From Rhizobium sullae (GTDB taxonomy: Bacteria > Pseudomonadota > Alphaproteobacteria > Rhizobiales > Rhizobiaceae), in NCBI RefSeq assembly GCF_025200715.1, contig NZ_CP104145.1, forward strand, positions 186,001 through 250,000: 64,000 nt of DNA. The letters run 5' to 3'. This document shows positions 1 through 8,900 of the stretch, piece after piece. A model generated the notes under the pieces. That model had not been told where the DNA came from. It searched no databases and saw nothing but the letters and a program-made list of their open reading frames with translations. The translations under genes were made by a program, and so were the position numbers. Each line of letters starts with the position of its first letter. The first letter of the stretch is position 1.

Positions 1-2
1 GT

Positions 3-2342
3 CGCTTGTCATGGCTGCGTGCGCCGGCTGGAGGCGTAGGCGCACGATCGCTGGCCGAGATTCTCGACAGGCTCGACCTTGTCCGCAACATCGTCGGTGA
101 TGCACCGGCACGCTTGCCGCTCCACCTCAATCACCGCATGGCTCAAATGGCGAGAGAAGGAAGCCTCTATACGGCGCAAGCGTTCCAGCAGATGAATGCA
201 CCACGCCGACATGCGGTCATGATGGCGACCTTGAGCGAGTTGGCGACTACCTTGACCGATGCGGCGTTGTCGATGTTCCAGTCGCTCGTTGGGCGTGCCA
301 ATCTGCGCGCCAAAAAGCGGCTTGAGGAAACGATCGCCGCTTCTGCGGAACAGGGGCGTGCCCGGCTTCTTCGGATCGCCGAGGTGCTTGACGCTGTGGT
401 GACTGCTGTGCGATCCGAATCCGATGTAACTGCTGCCGTCGCTGTGATCGCGCCCCTGGATACCATCGCAGATGATGCGGCTATCATCCGGCGAACACTT
501 CGTCCTGGAAGGCCGGACGTGCTCGGCGAGCTTGCACCCGAATACCACGTGTTCAGGAAGATTGGCGCCCGGTTCCTGAGCAGCTTTGCATTCGAAGGCG
601 GTCGTGCCATGCAGCCGCTCCTTGCTGCAATCGCAGTGTTGGGCGGGATTGGTGGCGACCGTCGTAAACCGCTACCTGCCGACGTCCCGCTCGGCCATAT
701 TGAGCGGCGGTGGTCCCGGTATGTCTTTACCGACAATTCCATTGACCGCTCCTATTACGAACTGGCCACCTACTTCATCCTTGCCAATGCGCTTGCGAGC
801 GGCGGCGTGTGGGTTGCGACATCGCGAATTCACCGCCCGCTCGAAAAGCTCCTCGCGCCCGCTTCACCGGCAACTCCGACGCAACCGGTCGCTCTGGTTC
901 ACGCTTTCAATGCCGAAGACTATCTTTCAGACCGCATGGCTGCGCTCGATGCTGCTCTTCTGAACACGGAACGTCACCTGTCTGGCAAGGATGCAGCGAT
1001 ATTCGCCGATGGAAAGCTCCGCTTCCCCAAGGAGCCAAGAGGCGACAACGAGCAGGAACAAATGCGTGCCGTCACGGCGAGGTTATACGCCATGATGCCG
1101 CGGGTGCGGATTACCGACCTGCTCGATCAGGTCAACCACTGGACCGACTTCACAGAGCATTTCTCCCATGTCTCCACCGGATTGCCACCTGTGGATCAGC
1201 GCGCCTTCATGGCCGCATTGATCGCTGAAGCGACCAATCTCGGCCTGTCACGAATGGCCGAAATGTGCGGTACGGTCACCCGGCGGGCGTTGCTGCGTAT
1301 GCAGACATGGCACATGCGAGAGGACACCTACCGCGCCGCGTTGGCGAGCATGACCGATGCAATTCATGCCGAGCCGCTATCGGTCTGGTTTGGCGAAGGC
1401 TGGCGCGCTTCCGCCGATGGACAGGCCTATTATCTCGGTGGTCCGGGCGAAGCTGGCGGCACAATCAATGGGCACTATGGCCGTGACCCGATCGTGAAAA
1501 TCTACACCACGATCACCGATCGCTATGCGCCGCTTCATCAGAAGGTCATCGCTGGCACCGCTGGTGAAGCCATCCATGCATTGGATGGCATTCTCGGCCA
1601 CGAAAGCAATGTCGACATCGGGGCGTTGCATGTCGATGGTGGCGGAGTTTCCGATATCGTCTTCGCCATCGCAGCGCTGCTGGGCCGCTCCTTTGAGCCT
1701 CGAATTCCGCGCCTGTCGGACCGCAAACTCTATGCATTCGAACCGAAAACAAGATATGGCCGTCTGGCGCCGCTGTTTGGACACCGGCTCGACGCTCACC
1801 TAATCCTGGGGCATGCCGATGAAATCGGCAAGGTAATCCGGGCACTCGCCGACAAGGTGGTCACACCTTCCCTTATCCTGAAGAAGCTGTCCGCCTACCG
1901 GCAGCAGAACAGTCTGGCAGCGGCCTTGCGCGAAATCGGGCGAATCGAACGCACACTCTTCACCTTACGATGGTTTGAGGATCCCGCTCTTCGGCAACTC
2001 GTCACCGCAGAACTCAACAAGGGCGAAGCGCGAAACACCCTTGCCCGCGCCGTCGCCTTCCATCGCCTGGGACGCTTCCGGGACCGGAGCCATGAAAACC
2101 AAGCGAGCCGGGCCGCAGCCCTCAATCTCGTCACGGCCGCCATCGTACTCTTCAATTGCCGGTATCTCGGACGGATCACGGAGGCCATGCGCCGGCAAGG
2201 CAGGCCATTCGATGAGAAGATGATCCCCAAACTGTCGCCGTTGGGCTGGGACCATATCAATATTACCGGCGACTACGTCTGGTCCGACGCCCTGGAGGTC
2301 GATGAGGAGGGCCTCCTGCCGATCAGGTCGGCTCCATCCTGA
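3..2342 (+). CDS. tnpA: Tn3-family transposase, 5' end outside window
   Basis: Large transposase of a Tn3-family replicative transposon; about 780 C-terminal residues are visible, against roughly 950-1000 for a full enzyme. The reading frame is still open at the window edge, so the N-terminus lies upstream. The central part carries the family's DDE region (for example GALHVDGG followed by LSDRKLYAF) and the HxN-type C-terminal stretch. It runs up to the DUF3991 gene fragment on the other strand, which it appears to have cut. No resolvase is seen on this side. Family assignment is from recognisable Tn3 transposase sequence; the exact terminal inverted repeat was not resolved. Confidence 0.85.
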   Translation, partial: RLSWLRAPAGGVGARSLAEILDRLDLVRNIVGDAPARLPLHLNHRMAQMAREGSLYTAQAFQQMNAPRRHAVMMATLSELATTLTDAALSMFQSLVGRANLRAKKRLEETIAASAEQGRARLLRIAEVLDAVVTAVRSESDVTAAVAVIAPLDTIADDAAIIRRTLRPGRPDVLGELAPEYHVFRKIGARFLSSFAFEGGRAMQPLLAAIAVLGGIGGDRRKPLPADVPLGHIERRWSRYVFTDNSIDRSYYELATYFILANALASGGVWVATSRIHRPLEKLLAPASPATPTQPVALVHAFNAEDYLSDRMAALDAALLNTERHLSGKDAAIFADGKLRFPKEPRGDNEQEQMRAVTARLYAMMPRVRITDLLDQVNHWTDFTEHFSHVSTGLPPVDQRAFMAALIAEATNLGLSRMAEMCGTVTRRALLRMQTWHMREDTYRAALASMTDAIHAEPLSVWFGEGWRASADGQAYYLGGPGEAGGTINGHYGRDPIVKIYTTITDRYAPLHQKVIAGTAGEAIHALDGILGHESNVDIGALHVDGGGVSDIVFAIAALLGRSFEPRIPRLSDRKLYAFEPKTRYGRLAPLFGHRLDAHLILGHADEIGKVIRALADKVVTPSLILKKLSAYRQQNSLAAALREIGRIERTLFTLRWFEDPALRQLVTAELNKGEARNTLARAVAFHRLGRFRDRSHENQASRAAALNLVTAAIVLFNCRYLGRITEAMRRQGRPFDEKMIPKLSPLGWDHINITGDYVWSDALEVDEEGLLPIRSAPS

Positions 2343-2354
2343 GCGGAAAACCGC

Positions 2355-2573
2355 CTACCGTATATCTGCGTCCCAATAATGTACTGGAGCCTCATTGCCA
2401 AGGGGATCAAACCATCCCCGGCCGGAGTGAGTGACGATGATGATTTCGCTGCCGCGACGATACTTCATCGCGCGCTTCGTGCTTTCTTTGACATCAAGGG
2501 CAAACCCGGCCGCCTCCAACACCGCCTGGCAGCCCACCGTCTCTCGTAGTCGTTCGATCTCGTCTCGCTTCAT
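2355..2573 (-). pseudogene. DUF3991/Toprim plasmid protein, N-terminal fragment
   Basis: About 60 recognisable residues starting MKRDEIERLRE and including VGCQAVLEAAGF and GRGWFDPLG, typical of the N-terminus of DUF3991/Toprim proteins found on rhizobial and Agrobacterium plasmids. Such proteins normally run several hundred residues; here the homology stops and the frame runs into the end of the neighbouring Tn3-type transposon. Start chosen at the conserved MKRDEI. It is almost certainly a remnant cut by the transposon. Confidence 0.65.
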
Positions 2574-2765
2574 ATCTCTCTTCCGGCCGCGTTGCGGCCG
2601 ACCTTCCATCTCTTTTCTTCCCGCTTTTTGCGGGACAGCTTTGGACAGGCGCGAAGAGCAAAGGCCGCAAGGGCATGGCCCGCAAGGTGCAAATTTGCAC
2701 CGGCCATGGCGGAGCTTCCCTTGCGGCCGCGGGCTCGCAAGCGGCAGCCGGAACGGCAAGGCGGC

Positions 2766-2942
2766 TCAATGAGCCGCCCAGGGATGAAATTCATGGATGA
2801 CCTCGAGGTCGTCGCTTGCGTCGATCTCGTCAGAGGGAAGGACGCCATATTCGCCATCGACTTCGAAGACGGTGACCGGGACCATCAGGTCGCGCGAAAG
2901 CTGGAAGGCGTGGGACTGTGCGAGAGAGAGATCATGCGACAT
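2766..2942 (-). CDS. small plasmid-type hypothetical protein (58 aa)
   Basis: Short protein beginning MSHDLSLAQSHAF and ending HEFHPWAAH, with an acidic middle (DEIDASDDLE). Small proteins of this kind are commonly found beside DUF3991 genes on rhizobial plasmids. An upstream start 25 codons earlier is possible, but the ATG at 2942 has a GGAG eight bases before it and fits the conserved N-terminus. Function unknown. Confidence 0.5.
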   Translation of the reverse strand: MSHDLSLAQSHAFQLSRDLMVPVTVFEVDGEYGVLPSDEIDASDDLEVIHEFHPWAAH

Positions 2943-3494
2943 TTGAGAGGCTCCATCTGGGAGCGGGCCAATTCCCGCTCGATGGCTCCAAAAAGGCACG
3001 GGGACGGGCGCGATCACCGCGATGGCGAAGCCGTGAGCGGCCGCAGCTCGCTAGCGGACCCCTTGCGGGTTGATCGTGCAAGATCCGGACCCGGGCCAGG
3101 ACGCCATCGCATGAGAGCGGGATTGGTTTGCTCCCGGCCGGCGCTTTCACCTCATCGCTCGGTTTCGATCGTCTTGTCTCTCACGAACGGCCCTTCGCTG
3201 CCGCTGAGATCCGGTTACCTTGCTGTGGCAGCCAGGAATTTCACGACCAGCCTACTGACCAGAATTTGTATATGATCTTCGGACAACGGAGAGCCGATGG
3301 GCCAAACGTTCTCATCGTGTTATGTTATAACATCTCGCATAAACAGAGTTATGGAACTGCGCCAAAAAGAGACCCGCCTTCGCAAGAGGCGCGCGGCAGT
3401 GTAGCGGCATCGCCAGTTGCATATGGCCACCCGCTTTTTTGGACAGTTTGGCCTCGGCTTTCATTGTTCTGCCAGTGACGCCAACTGCTTTTGC
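2943..3494. other. intergenic stretch, no gene recognised
   Basis: No convincing coding sequence on either strand. It contains a perfect 12-base palindrome, ATGTTATAACAT (3322-3333), in an AT-rich patch, which could be a regulator site or chance. Base composition is lower in GC around 3240-3360 than in the flanks. Confidence 0.4.
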
Positions 3495-4187
3495 CTACTC
3501 TTGGCCGGTCAGCCATGCCAGAGCTTGCTTCCCCGCCGCAGTTACGGTGACGCTGCGGTCGGCGTCCCGCTGGATCCATGTCTTCGCCAGGAGGTGCCGG
3601 CAGAGCGCCGCTCCAAGGTGACCGCCTAAATGAAACTGATGATGTTCGCTCCAGTCGGGGCAGGCGAAAGCTAATCGCCTATGCGAATGGGTTTCTTCGT
3701 GTGTGCCGTAGTCCAGTTCCAATCGATCGAATGCATCCCGCGCGTTAGGCCCGATACGGACATCATCCCAAGGGAAGGCAGGTTCCGTCAACGCACCGTA
3801 GCCAATCAAACCTTGCATAATCTGGACGCCGATGCGGCCGGCCAGGTGATCGTAGCATGTCCTCGCCTGCCGAAGAGCATCCGGCGTATGCATTGTCGTC
3901 ATCGTTCGGCTGCCGGTGGCGGCCCAAGAGAGCGAGGCAATCACCTCGGCGATTGTCGGCGAGGCGACGCGATAAATGACCATCCGGCCATTCTTCTCCG
4001 CCTCCACGAGGCCATGCGCACGCAGGCGGCGAAGGTGGTTGGAAACATTTGATTGGGACGTTCCGGTCGCCTCGACAAGCTGCGCGACCGAACACGGTCC
4101 CCAGGTGAGACACTGAAGCATCTGCAGTCTCAGAGGGTCGGCGAGCATCTTGGCGATGGCTGTCGCTACTTCTAATTCATTTGTCAT
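3495..4187 (-). CDS. ArsR-family transcriptional regulator
   Basis: 230-residue regulator. Residues about 10-90 form a winged helix-turn-helix: LRLQMLQCLTWGPCSVAQLV, then the recognition helix region GTSQSNVSNHLRRLRAHGLVE and a wing ending VIYRVASP. This is the ArsR/SmtB fold. The remaining ~140 residues are an extra C-terminal domain with several His and Cys residues (EETHSHRR, CPDWSEHHQFHLGGH) that could bind a ligand or metal, though no family motif is secure. It is transcribed divergently from an EamA exporter with an imperfect palindrome between them, so it probably represses that exporter and itself. Start is the first ATG before the conserved N-terminus. Confidence 0.8.
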   Translation of the reverse strand: MTNELEVATAIAKMLADPLRLQMLQCLTWGPCSVAQLVEATGTSQSNVSNHLRRLRAHGLVEAEKNGRMVIYRVASPTIAEVIASLSWAATGSRTMTTMHTPDALRQARTCYDHLAGRIGVQIMQGLIGYGALTEPAFPWDDVRIGPNARDAFDRLELDYGTHEETHSHRRLAFACPDWSEHHQFHLGGHLGAALCRHLLAKTWIQRDADRSVTVTAAGKQALAWLTGQE

Positions 4188-4215
4188 TGACTTCTTCTAC
4201 GTTTTGGCGTCATCT

Positions 4216-4231
4216 ATCACCAATTAGTGAT
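4216..4231. promoter_or_regulatory. candidate ArsR operator between regulator and exporter
   Basis: Imperfect palindrome ATCAC-CAATTA-GTGAT lies in the 90-bp gap between the divergent regulator (start 4187) and exporter (start 4278). Five-base arms around an AT-rich centre are typical in size for ArsR-type operators. Binding is inferred from position and symmetry only. Confidence 0.45.
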
Positions 4232-4277
4232 ATGTCAAGTTTCTGGTTGTGATTACGTGCACTTGGCGAGGGGCCGA

Positions 4278-5186
4278 ATGTTCAAAAATCCGAAGGTGGC
4301 AGCCGCCAATCTCGCTGTTGCCAATGCGATATTTGGCACGATCGGCCTCTTCGCGGTTGAAGCGGGCCTGCCGCCCGTTGCCACCGTATTTTGGCGCTGC
4401 GTTGTCGCGACCGTGTTCCTTCTGGTGTGGTGTATCGGATTTGGCCATCTGGCACCGGCTAATCTCTCACCAAGGTTGCTGATATATGCTGCTATCGGAG
4501 GCATCGGCAATATCGGAAGTTCCGTGGCCCTGTTCGGAGCATACAAATTCTCCAGTATTGCGACTGCAACTATTATCTATCACGTACAGCCCTTCTTTGT
4601 CGTCTTGATTGGCGCCTTGGCGTTGCACGAAACCATAAAGGCGTCAGAGATCCTTTGGATCGTTCTTGCATTCGTCGGCTTGATATTGTCGACCGGCCTG
4701 ATCGGCACGACGGGCGGCGATGGCTCATGGATTCCCGGCGTGGGTCTTTCACTCGTGGCCGCGTTTTTATATGCCGTTGGCACGATCATTGGCAAAGAAC
4801 TGGGCGCGCAGAGGCCTGAGGTCACAACCCTGGTGCAGACGATCGTCGGTGCTCTTTTACTGTCGCCTTTCGCGGATCTGGCCGCCCCGGTGCCCGTGCA
4901 GTCGTGGAAGTGGCTCATCTCTTTGGGGATCTTGCACACCGGCATCGCCTATGTGCTGCTTTTCTCAGCCTATCCGCGCCTTAGAACACCTGTTATCGGC
5001 GTTTTCGCGTTCATTTTTCCGTTGGTTGCAATCCTCGTCGATCTGCTGGTTTACGACAAGCCCATCGATTTGCTTCAGGCGGCCGGATTGCTTCTGATCA
5101 TGCTTGGTACGTTGGGTGTTCAGCTGGGCTGGGCGGGAAATTTCCGTCGCGTTCGCGCGGTCCAAGGTTCGTCCAATCCCAATTGA
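4278..5186 (+). CDS. EamA/DMT-family transporter
   Basis: 302-residue inner-membrane protein with about ten hydrophobic segments in two EamA repeats (first about 1-135, second about 150-290), the layout of drug/metabolite exporters such as RhaT or YdcZ relatives. Repeat signatures include the YHVQPFFVVLIGALALHE region and the LYAVGTIIGKELGAQ region. The start at 4278 is preferred over one at 4227 because GAGG lies seven bases upstream and the predicted first helix follows. It is divergent from the ArsR regulator and ends 32 bp before the phosphopantetheinyl transferase gene on the opposite strand. It could export the product of the adjacent PKS/NRPS cluster, but nothing in the sequence proves that. 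Confidence 0.8.
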   Translation: MFKNPKVAAANLAVANAIFGTIGLFAVEAGLPPVATVFWRCVVATVFLLVWCIGFGHLAPANLSPRLLIYAAIGGIGNIGSSVALFGAYKFSSIATATIIYHVQPFFVVLIGALALHETIKASEILWIVLAFVGLILSTGLIGTTGGDGSWIPGVGLSLVAAFLYAVGTIIGKELGAQRPEVTTLVQTIVGALLLSPFADLAAPVPVQSWKWLISLGILHTGIAYVLLFSAYPRLRTPVIGVFAFIFPLVAILVDLLVYDKPIDLLQAAGLLLIMLGTLGVQLGWAGNFRRVRAVQGSSNPN

Positions 5187-5217
5187 ATGGTCAAAGCGTA
5201 TCGCTCGTTCTTGTTGA

Positions 5218-5868
5218 TCAAACCTGCCACGAGACGGCAGCAGAGTAACCTTGAGGAGCTACTATGGATTCCAGTCGCCACTGCCCGGCAATGATGTTTC
5301 CATCCATGACCGATATCCGGTTCAAGGGCGTGCTAAACCCGGTTCCGATGGCCTTCAACAACGCCTCTTTTCGAGTCCACAAGGTAAAGAATGAAGGCAT
5401 TCGGTTCTCGACGCCGCTTTCGATAAGCCACTGATGTTCGTCGCTACAGAAGTAGTCATAGACCATGCCTTCCGCATCTTCGATTACACGGTGCTTTTCG
5501 ATGTCAATGCCGACGTCAGTGGGACTGATCGCAATGGCGATGAAATTGCCGGAGTGGGAAACGTTGAACCTCAGGTTCGAAACGGGCTCGAAGAGGAGCG
5601 GCTTGCCGTATCGGCCTTTGGCAAAGCCTAGCGACGCAGGCGCTATGCCGAGTTCCCGAGATAGCTCGGATCTCAAAATAAACTTTGACAAGATCGAGCG
5701 CGTGCGTTCGGCCCTGTCGAAAATCGCGCCCGCCTCTTCCAGTTCGTCTACGGGCAGGTGGTCCAGGATGGCCTGCGGCAACGGCTCCCTGCCAAGGATG
5801 TGCGGCGATGCGTCGTACACTTTGTAGCGGCAGCTCTCATCTAAAACTTTTGCATCAAACAGGAGCAT
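5218..5868 (-). CDS. Sfp-type 4'-phosphopantetheinyl transferase
   Basis: 216-residue enzyme that moves phosphopantetheine from CoA to a conserved Ser of carrier domains. All three Sfp-family motifs are visible: GKPLL with LRFNVSHSG (CoA contacts), VGIDIE (Mg2+-binding D and E) and FFTLWTRKEALLKAIGTGF. It is divergent from the PKS gene with a 109-bp gap, so it is the natural activator of the ACP of that PKS (Ser1443) and the carrier domain of the NRPS (Ser933). Length and motifs look intact. Confidence 0.9.
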   Translation of the reverse strand: MLLFDAKVLDESCRYKVYDASPHILGREPLPQAILDHLPVDELEEAGAIFDRAERTRSILSKFILRSELSRELGIAPASLGFAKGRYGKPLLFEPVSNLRFNVSHSGNFIAIAISPTDVGIDIEKHRVIEDAEGMVYDYFCSDEHQWLIESGVENRMPSFFTLWTRKEALLKAIGTGFSTPLNRISVMDGNIIAGQWRLESIVAPQGYSAAVSWQV

Positions 5869-5977
5869 ACGAAACCCTAGCGATCATTCTACGACATGAC
5901 TTTCGGACTAATCGGTGAGGTGCACGCGCCGCAGTCGAGTGTACGCAACGTCTATTTCATTGAGAGAAAGCAACGTC

Positions 5978-8900
5978 ATGCAAGATACGTACCACGGGAA
6001 CGAAATCGCGATCATCGGAATGGCATGCCGGTTTCCCGACGCCGACACCGTAGACACATACTGGAAGAATTTGAAGCAGGGCCGCGAGAGCATTGTTCCA
6101 GTCTCCCGCGAGCAGCTTCGCCGCCTCGGTGTGGCGGACAAGGTTATCGATGGCGGCGACTATGTTGAAGTTTCAGCCAATCTACCGAATTTTGACGCCT
6201 TTGATGCCGGGTTCTTCAAGTTGTCGGAGAAAGAGGCCGAAACGATCGATCCTCAACATCGTCTGTTTCTGGAGTGCGCTTGGGAAGCGCTCGAGGCTGC
6301 GGGATACGCACAAAGGCGAAGCGAGCTTCTGATCGGCGTTTACGGCGGTGTGGGACCAAGCACCTATTCGACGGATTTTCTGCAGAATCTATATCAGGTC
6401 CCCGGCACGAACCGCTTTCTCGACAGCGCCTCAGGCTTCCTGGTCATGCTTGGAAACGACAAGGATTATGTCAGCACAAGAACGTCCTACAAACTCGACC
6501 TGCGCGGACCAAGCCTGAACGTGCAGAGCGCGTGCTCGACCGGTCTGCTATCGGTGCATCTGGCATGCCAGGGGCTGCAACTGGGAGAATGCGACGTTGC
6601 CCTTGCTGGCGCATCATCGATTCTCATCCCTCACGGCGTAGGTTACATCCATCAGGCAGGCGGTATCGTTTCGCGTGAGGGCCATTGCCGGGCTTTTGAC
6701 GCCGCTGCTGATGGAACGGTTTTTAGCAGCGGAACAGGAGTTGTTGCTCTCAAACGTCTGGACGACGCGTTGTCCGACGGAGATTTCATTCACGCTGTCA
6801 TCAAAGGTTCTGCCGCAAACAACGACGGCGCCGCTAAAGCGAGCTTTGGTGCGCCGAGCGTGCGGGGACAGGCTGACGTCATCAGACAGGCGCTTGCCAA
6901 TGCCGGCGTCGAGGCAAATTCAATTGGGTTCATCGAAACCCACGGAACTGGAACGCCGCTGGGAGATCCGATCGAAGTGCGCGCCTTGGCTGAGGTATTC
7001 GCACCGTCTTCGAACGAGCAGGCCCGCTGCGCTCTCGGCTCGGTTAAGACGAACATCGGCCATTTGTCGGCGGCGGCGGGTATTGCGGGTCTCATCAAGG
7101 CGGTCCTGGCCTTGCAGCATCGGACCATTCCGCCAACATTGCACTTCCAAAGTTTAAATCCGGCAATTTCCTTTGACGGAACACCTTTCTACATAAATAC
7201 CGCGCCGGAAGATTGGCCCGCGCAGGCGCCTTGCAGGGCAGGCGTGACATCGCTCGGTGTTGGCGGCACGAATGTGCATGTCGTCCTGGAGGAAGCTCCT
7301 CGGCAGCGATCGGCCGACGAAGAGCGGAAGGGACAAAGGCCAGACGTCCTCGCGTTGTCGGCGGATTCCGAAAAGGCATTGAGCAACCTGCTGCTGAAAT
7401 ACCGCGACTATCTCCTTGGCCCGGTGGCACCAGAGCCATCAGACGTCTGCTACAGTGCAAACACAGGGCTTGCACATTTCCCCTACCGCTTCGCGGCAGT
7501 GTCGACGAGCGCGGCCGACCTTGCCGAGCAGCTTGACGTCGCGTCGAAGCGCACGTCTTCAGTCGCTCCCAGCCAAGACGGCAAGCTGGCATTTCTGTTT
7601 ACCGGCCAAGGATCCCAATACCCCGGAATGGGCAAGATTCTCTACCAAACTGAACCGGTCTTTCGCCACTGGATCGATATCGCAAATCCACTAGTCACGG
7701 ACGAATGCGGCGTCCCTCTCCTCGACCTATTGTTCTCTCCCCTGGTGAGCAAAGAGCTGCTTGATCAAACGCGCTACACACAGCCCGCCTTGCTGGCGTT
7801 TGAATATGCGCTCGCAAAGCTCTGGCTGGCGCGTGGGGTCAAACCCGATGTCCTCATTGGACATAGCCTGGGCGAATTCACTGCCGCCTGCGTGTCCGGA
7901 ATTCTCCCATTCGACCAAGCTCTGCGGCTTGTCGGGGCGCGTGGTCGGCTCATGCAGGACGCTCGTCCGGCCGGTGCGATGCTGGCTGTTGCCATGGGCC
8001 TCGACGAGGCGCGTCGATTGATCAGAGAATTCGGGTCAAGCCTTTCGATCGCCGCGAAGAACGCGCCGCTCAGCGTGGTTGTATCGGGCGAAAAACAGGA
8101 AATACTGGCCCTTCGTGAAGAGCTGGAAAGATGCGGCGTCAGTCATTCGATCGTCAACGCTTCGGTAGCGTCCCATTCTTCGCTGATGGAATCCATAGTC
8201 GGGGATTTCGCCCATCATGCGAAGTCTGTCGATTTTTCATCACCGACGCTTCCAATCATCGCAAATGTAACGGGAAGCATTTCCTCGCAGGAGATGACCA
8301 GTCCCGACTATTGGTGCAAACAGCTGCTAAAACCTGTCCTTTTCGAACAAAGCGTCGAAACCGCGTTGCGACTGGGTGTAACGACATTCCTGGAAATTGG
8401 CCCCAAATCCGTCCTTTCAAATCTCGGTAAAATGTGCGCCAGCGATCGACCGGCAATCCAAAACACTGCCTGGATTACAGCATTGAGTGAGAACGTGGAT
8501 GATTGCGAGCAGGATGCGCTTGCTTTGGCTCAACTCTTTGAAAGTGGCGCGGGGATTGATTGGGCGGCCATTTACGAGGACAGGAAGGGACGGCGTATTC
8601 CTCTTCCAAGCTATCCATTCCAAAGACGGCGATATTGGCCGGGCGTTGACGATAAGGTCGATGAGAGATGGTTTCATCGAACGCTTTGGCGTCCTGAAGA
8701 ACAGGCGGATCGTTCAGCAGACAGCCCGCTGCCCCAGATCCTCCTCGTATGTGGTGGCGCGGACACTGCAGCAACCGAACTGGTCAACCTGCTTGAGCGA
8801 CAAATTACCGCCGAAGCGGCAAAGACAGTGCGTTGGGGCCGCCACAGGCCAATCGTGATGTATCTCAACGAAATCAATATCGCTGACATTCAGGCGCTGC

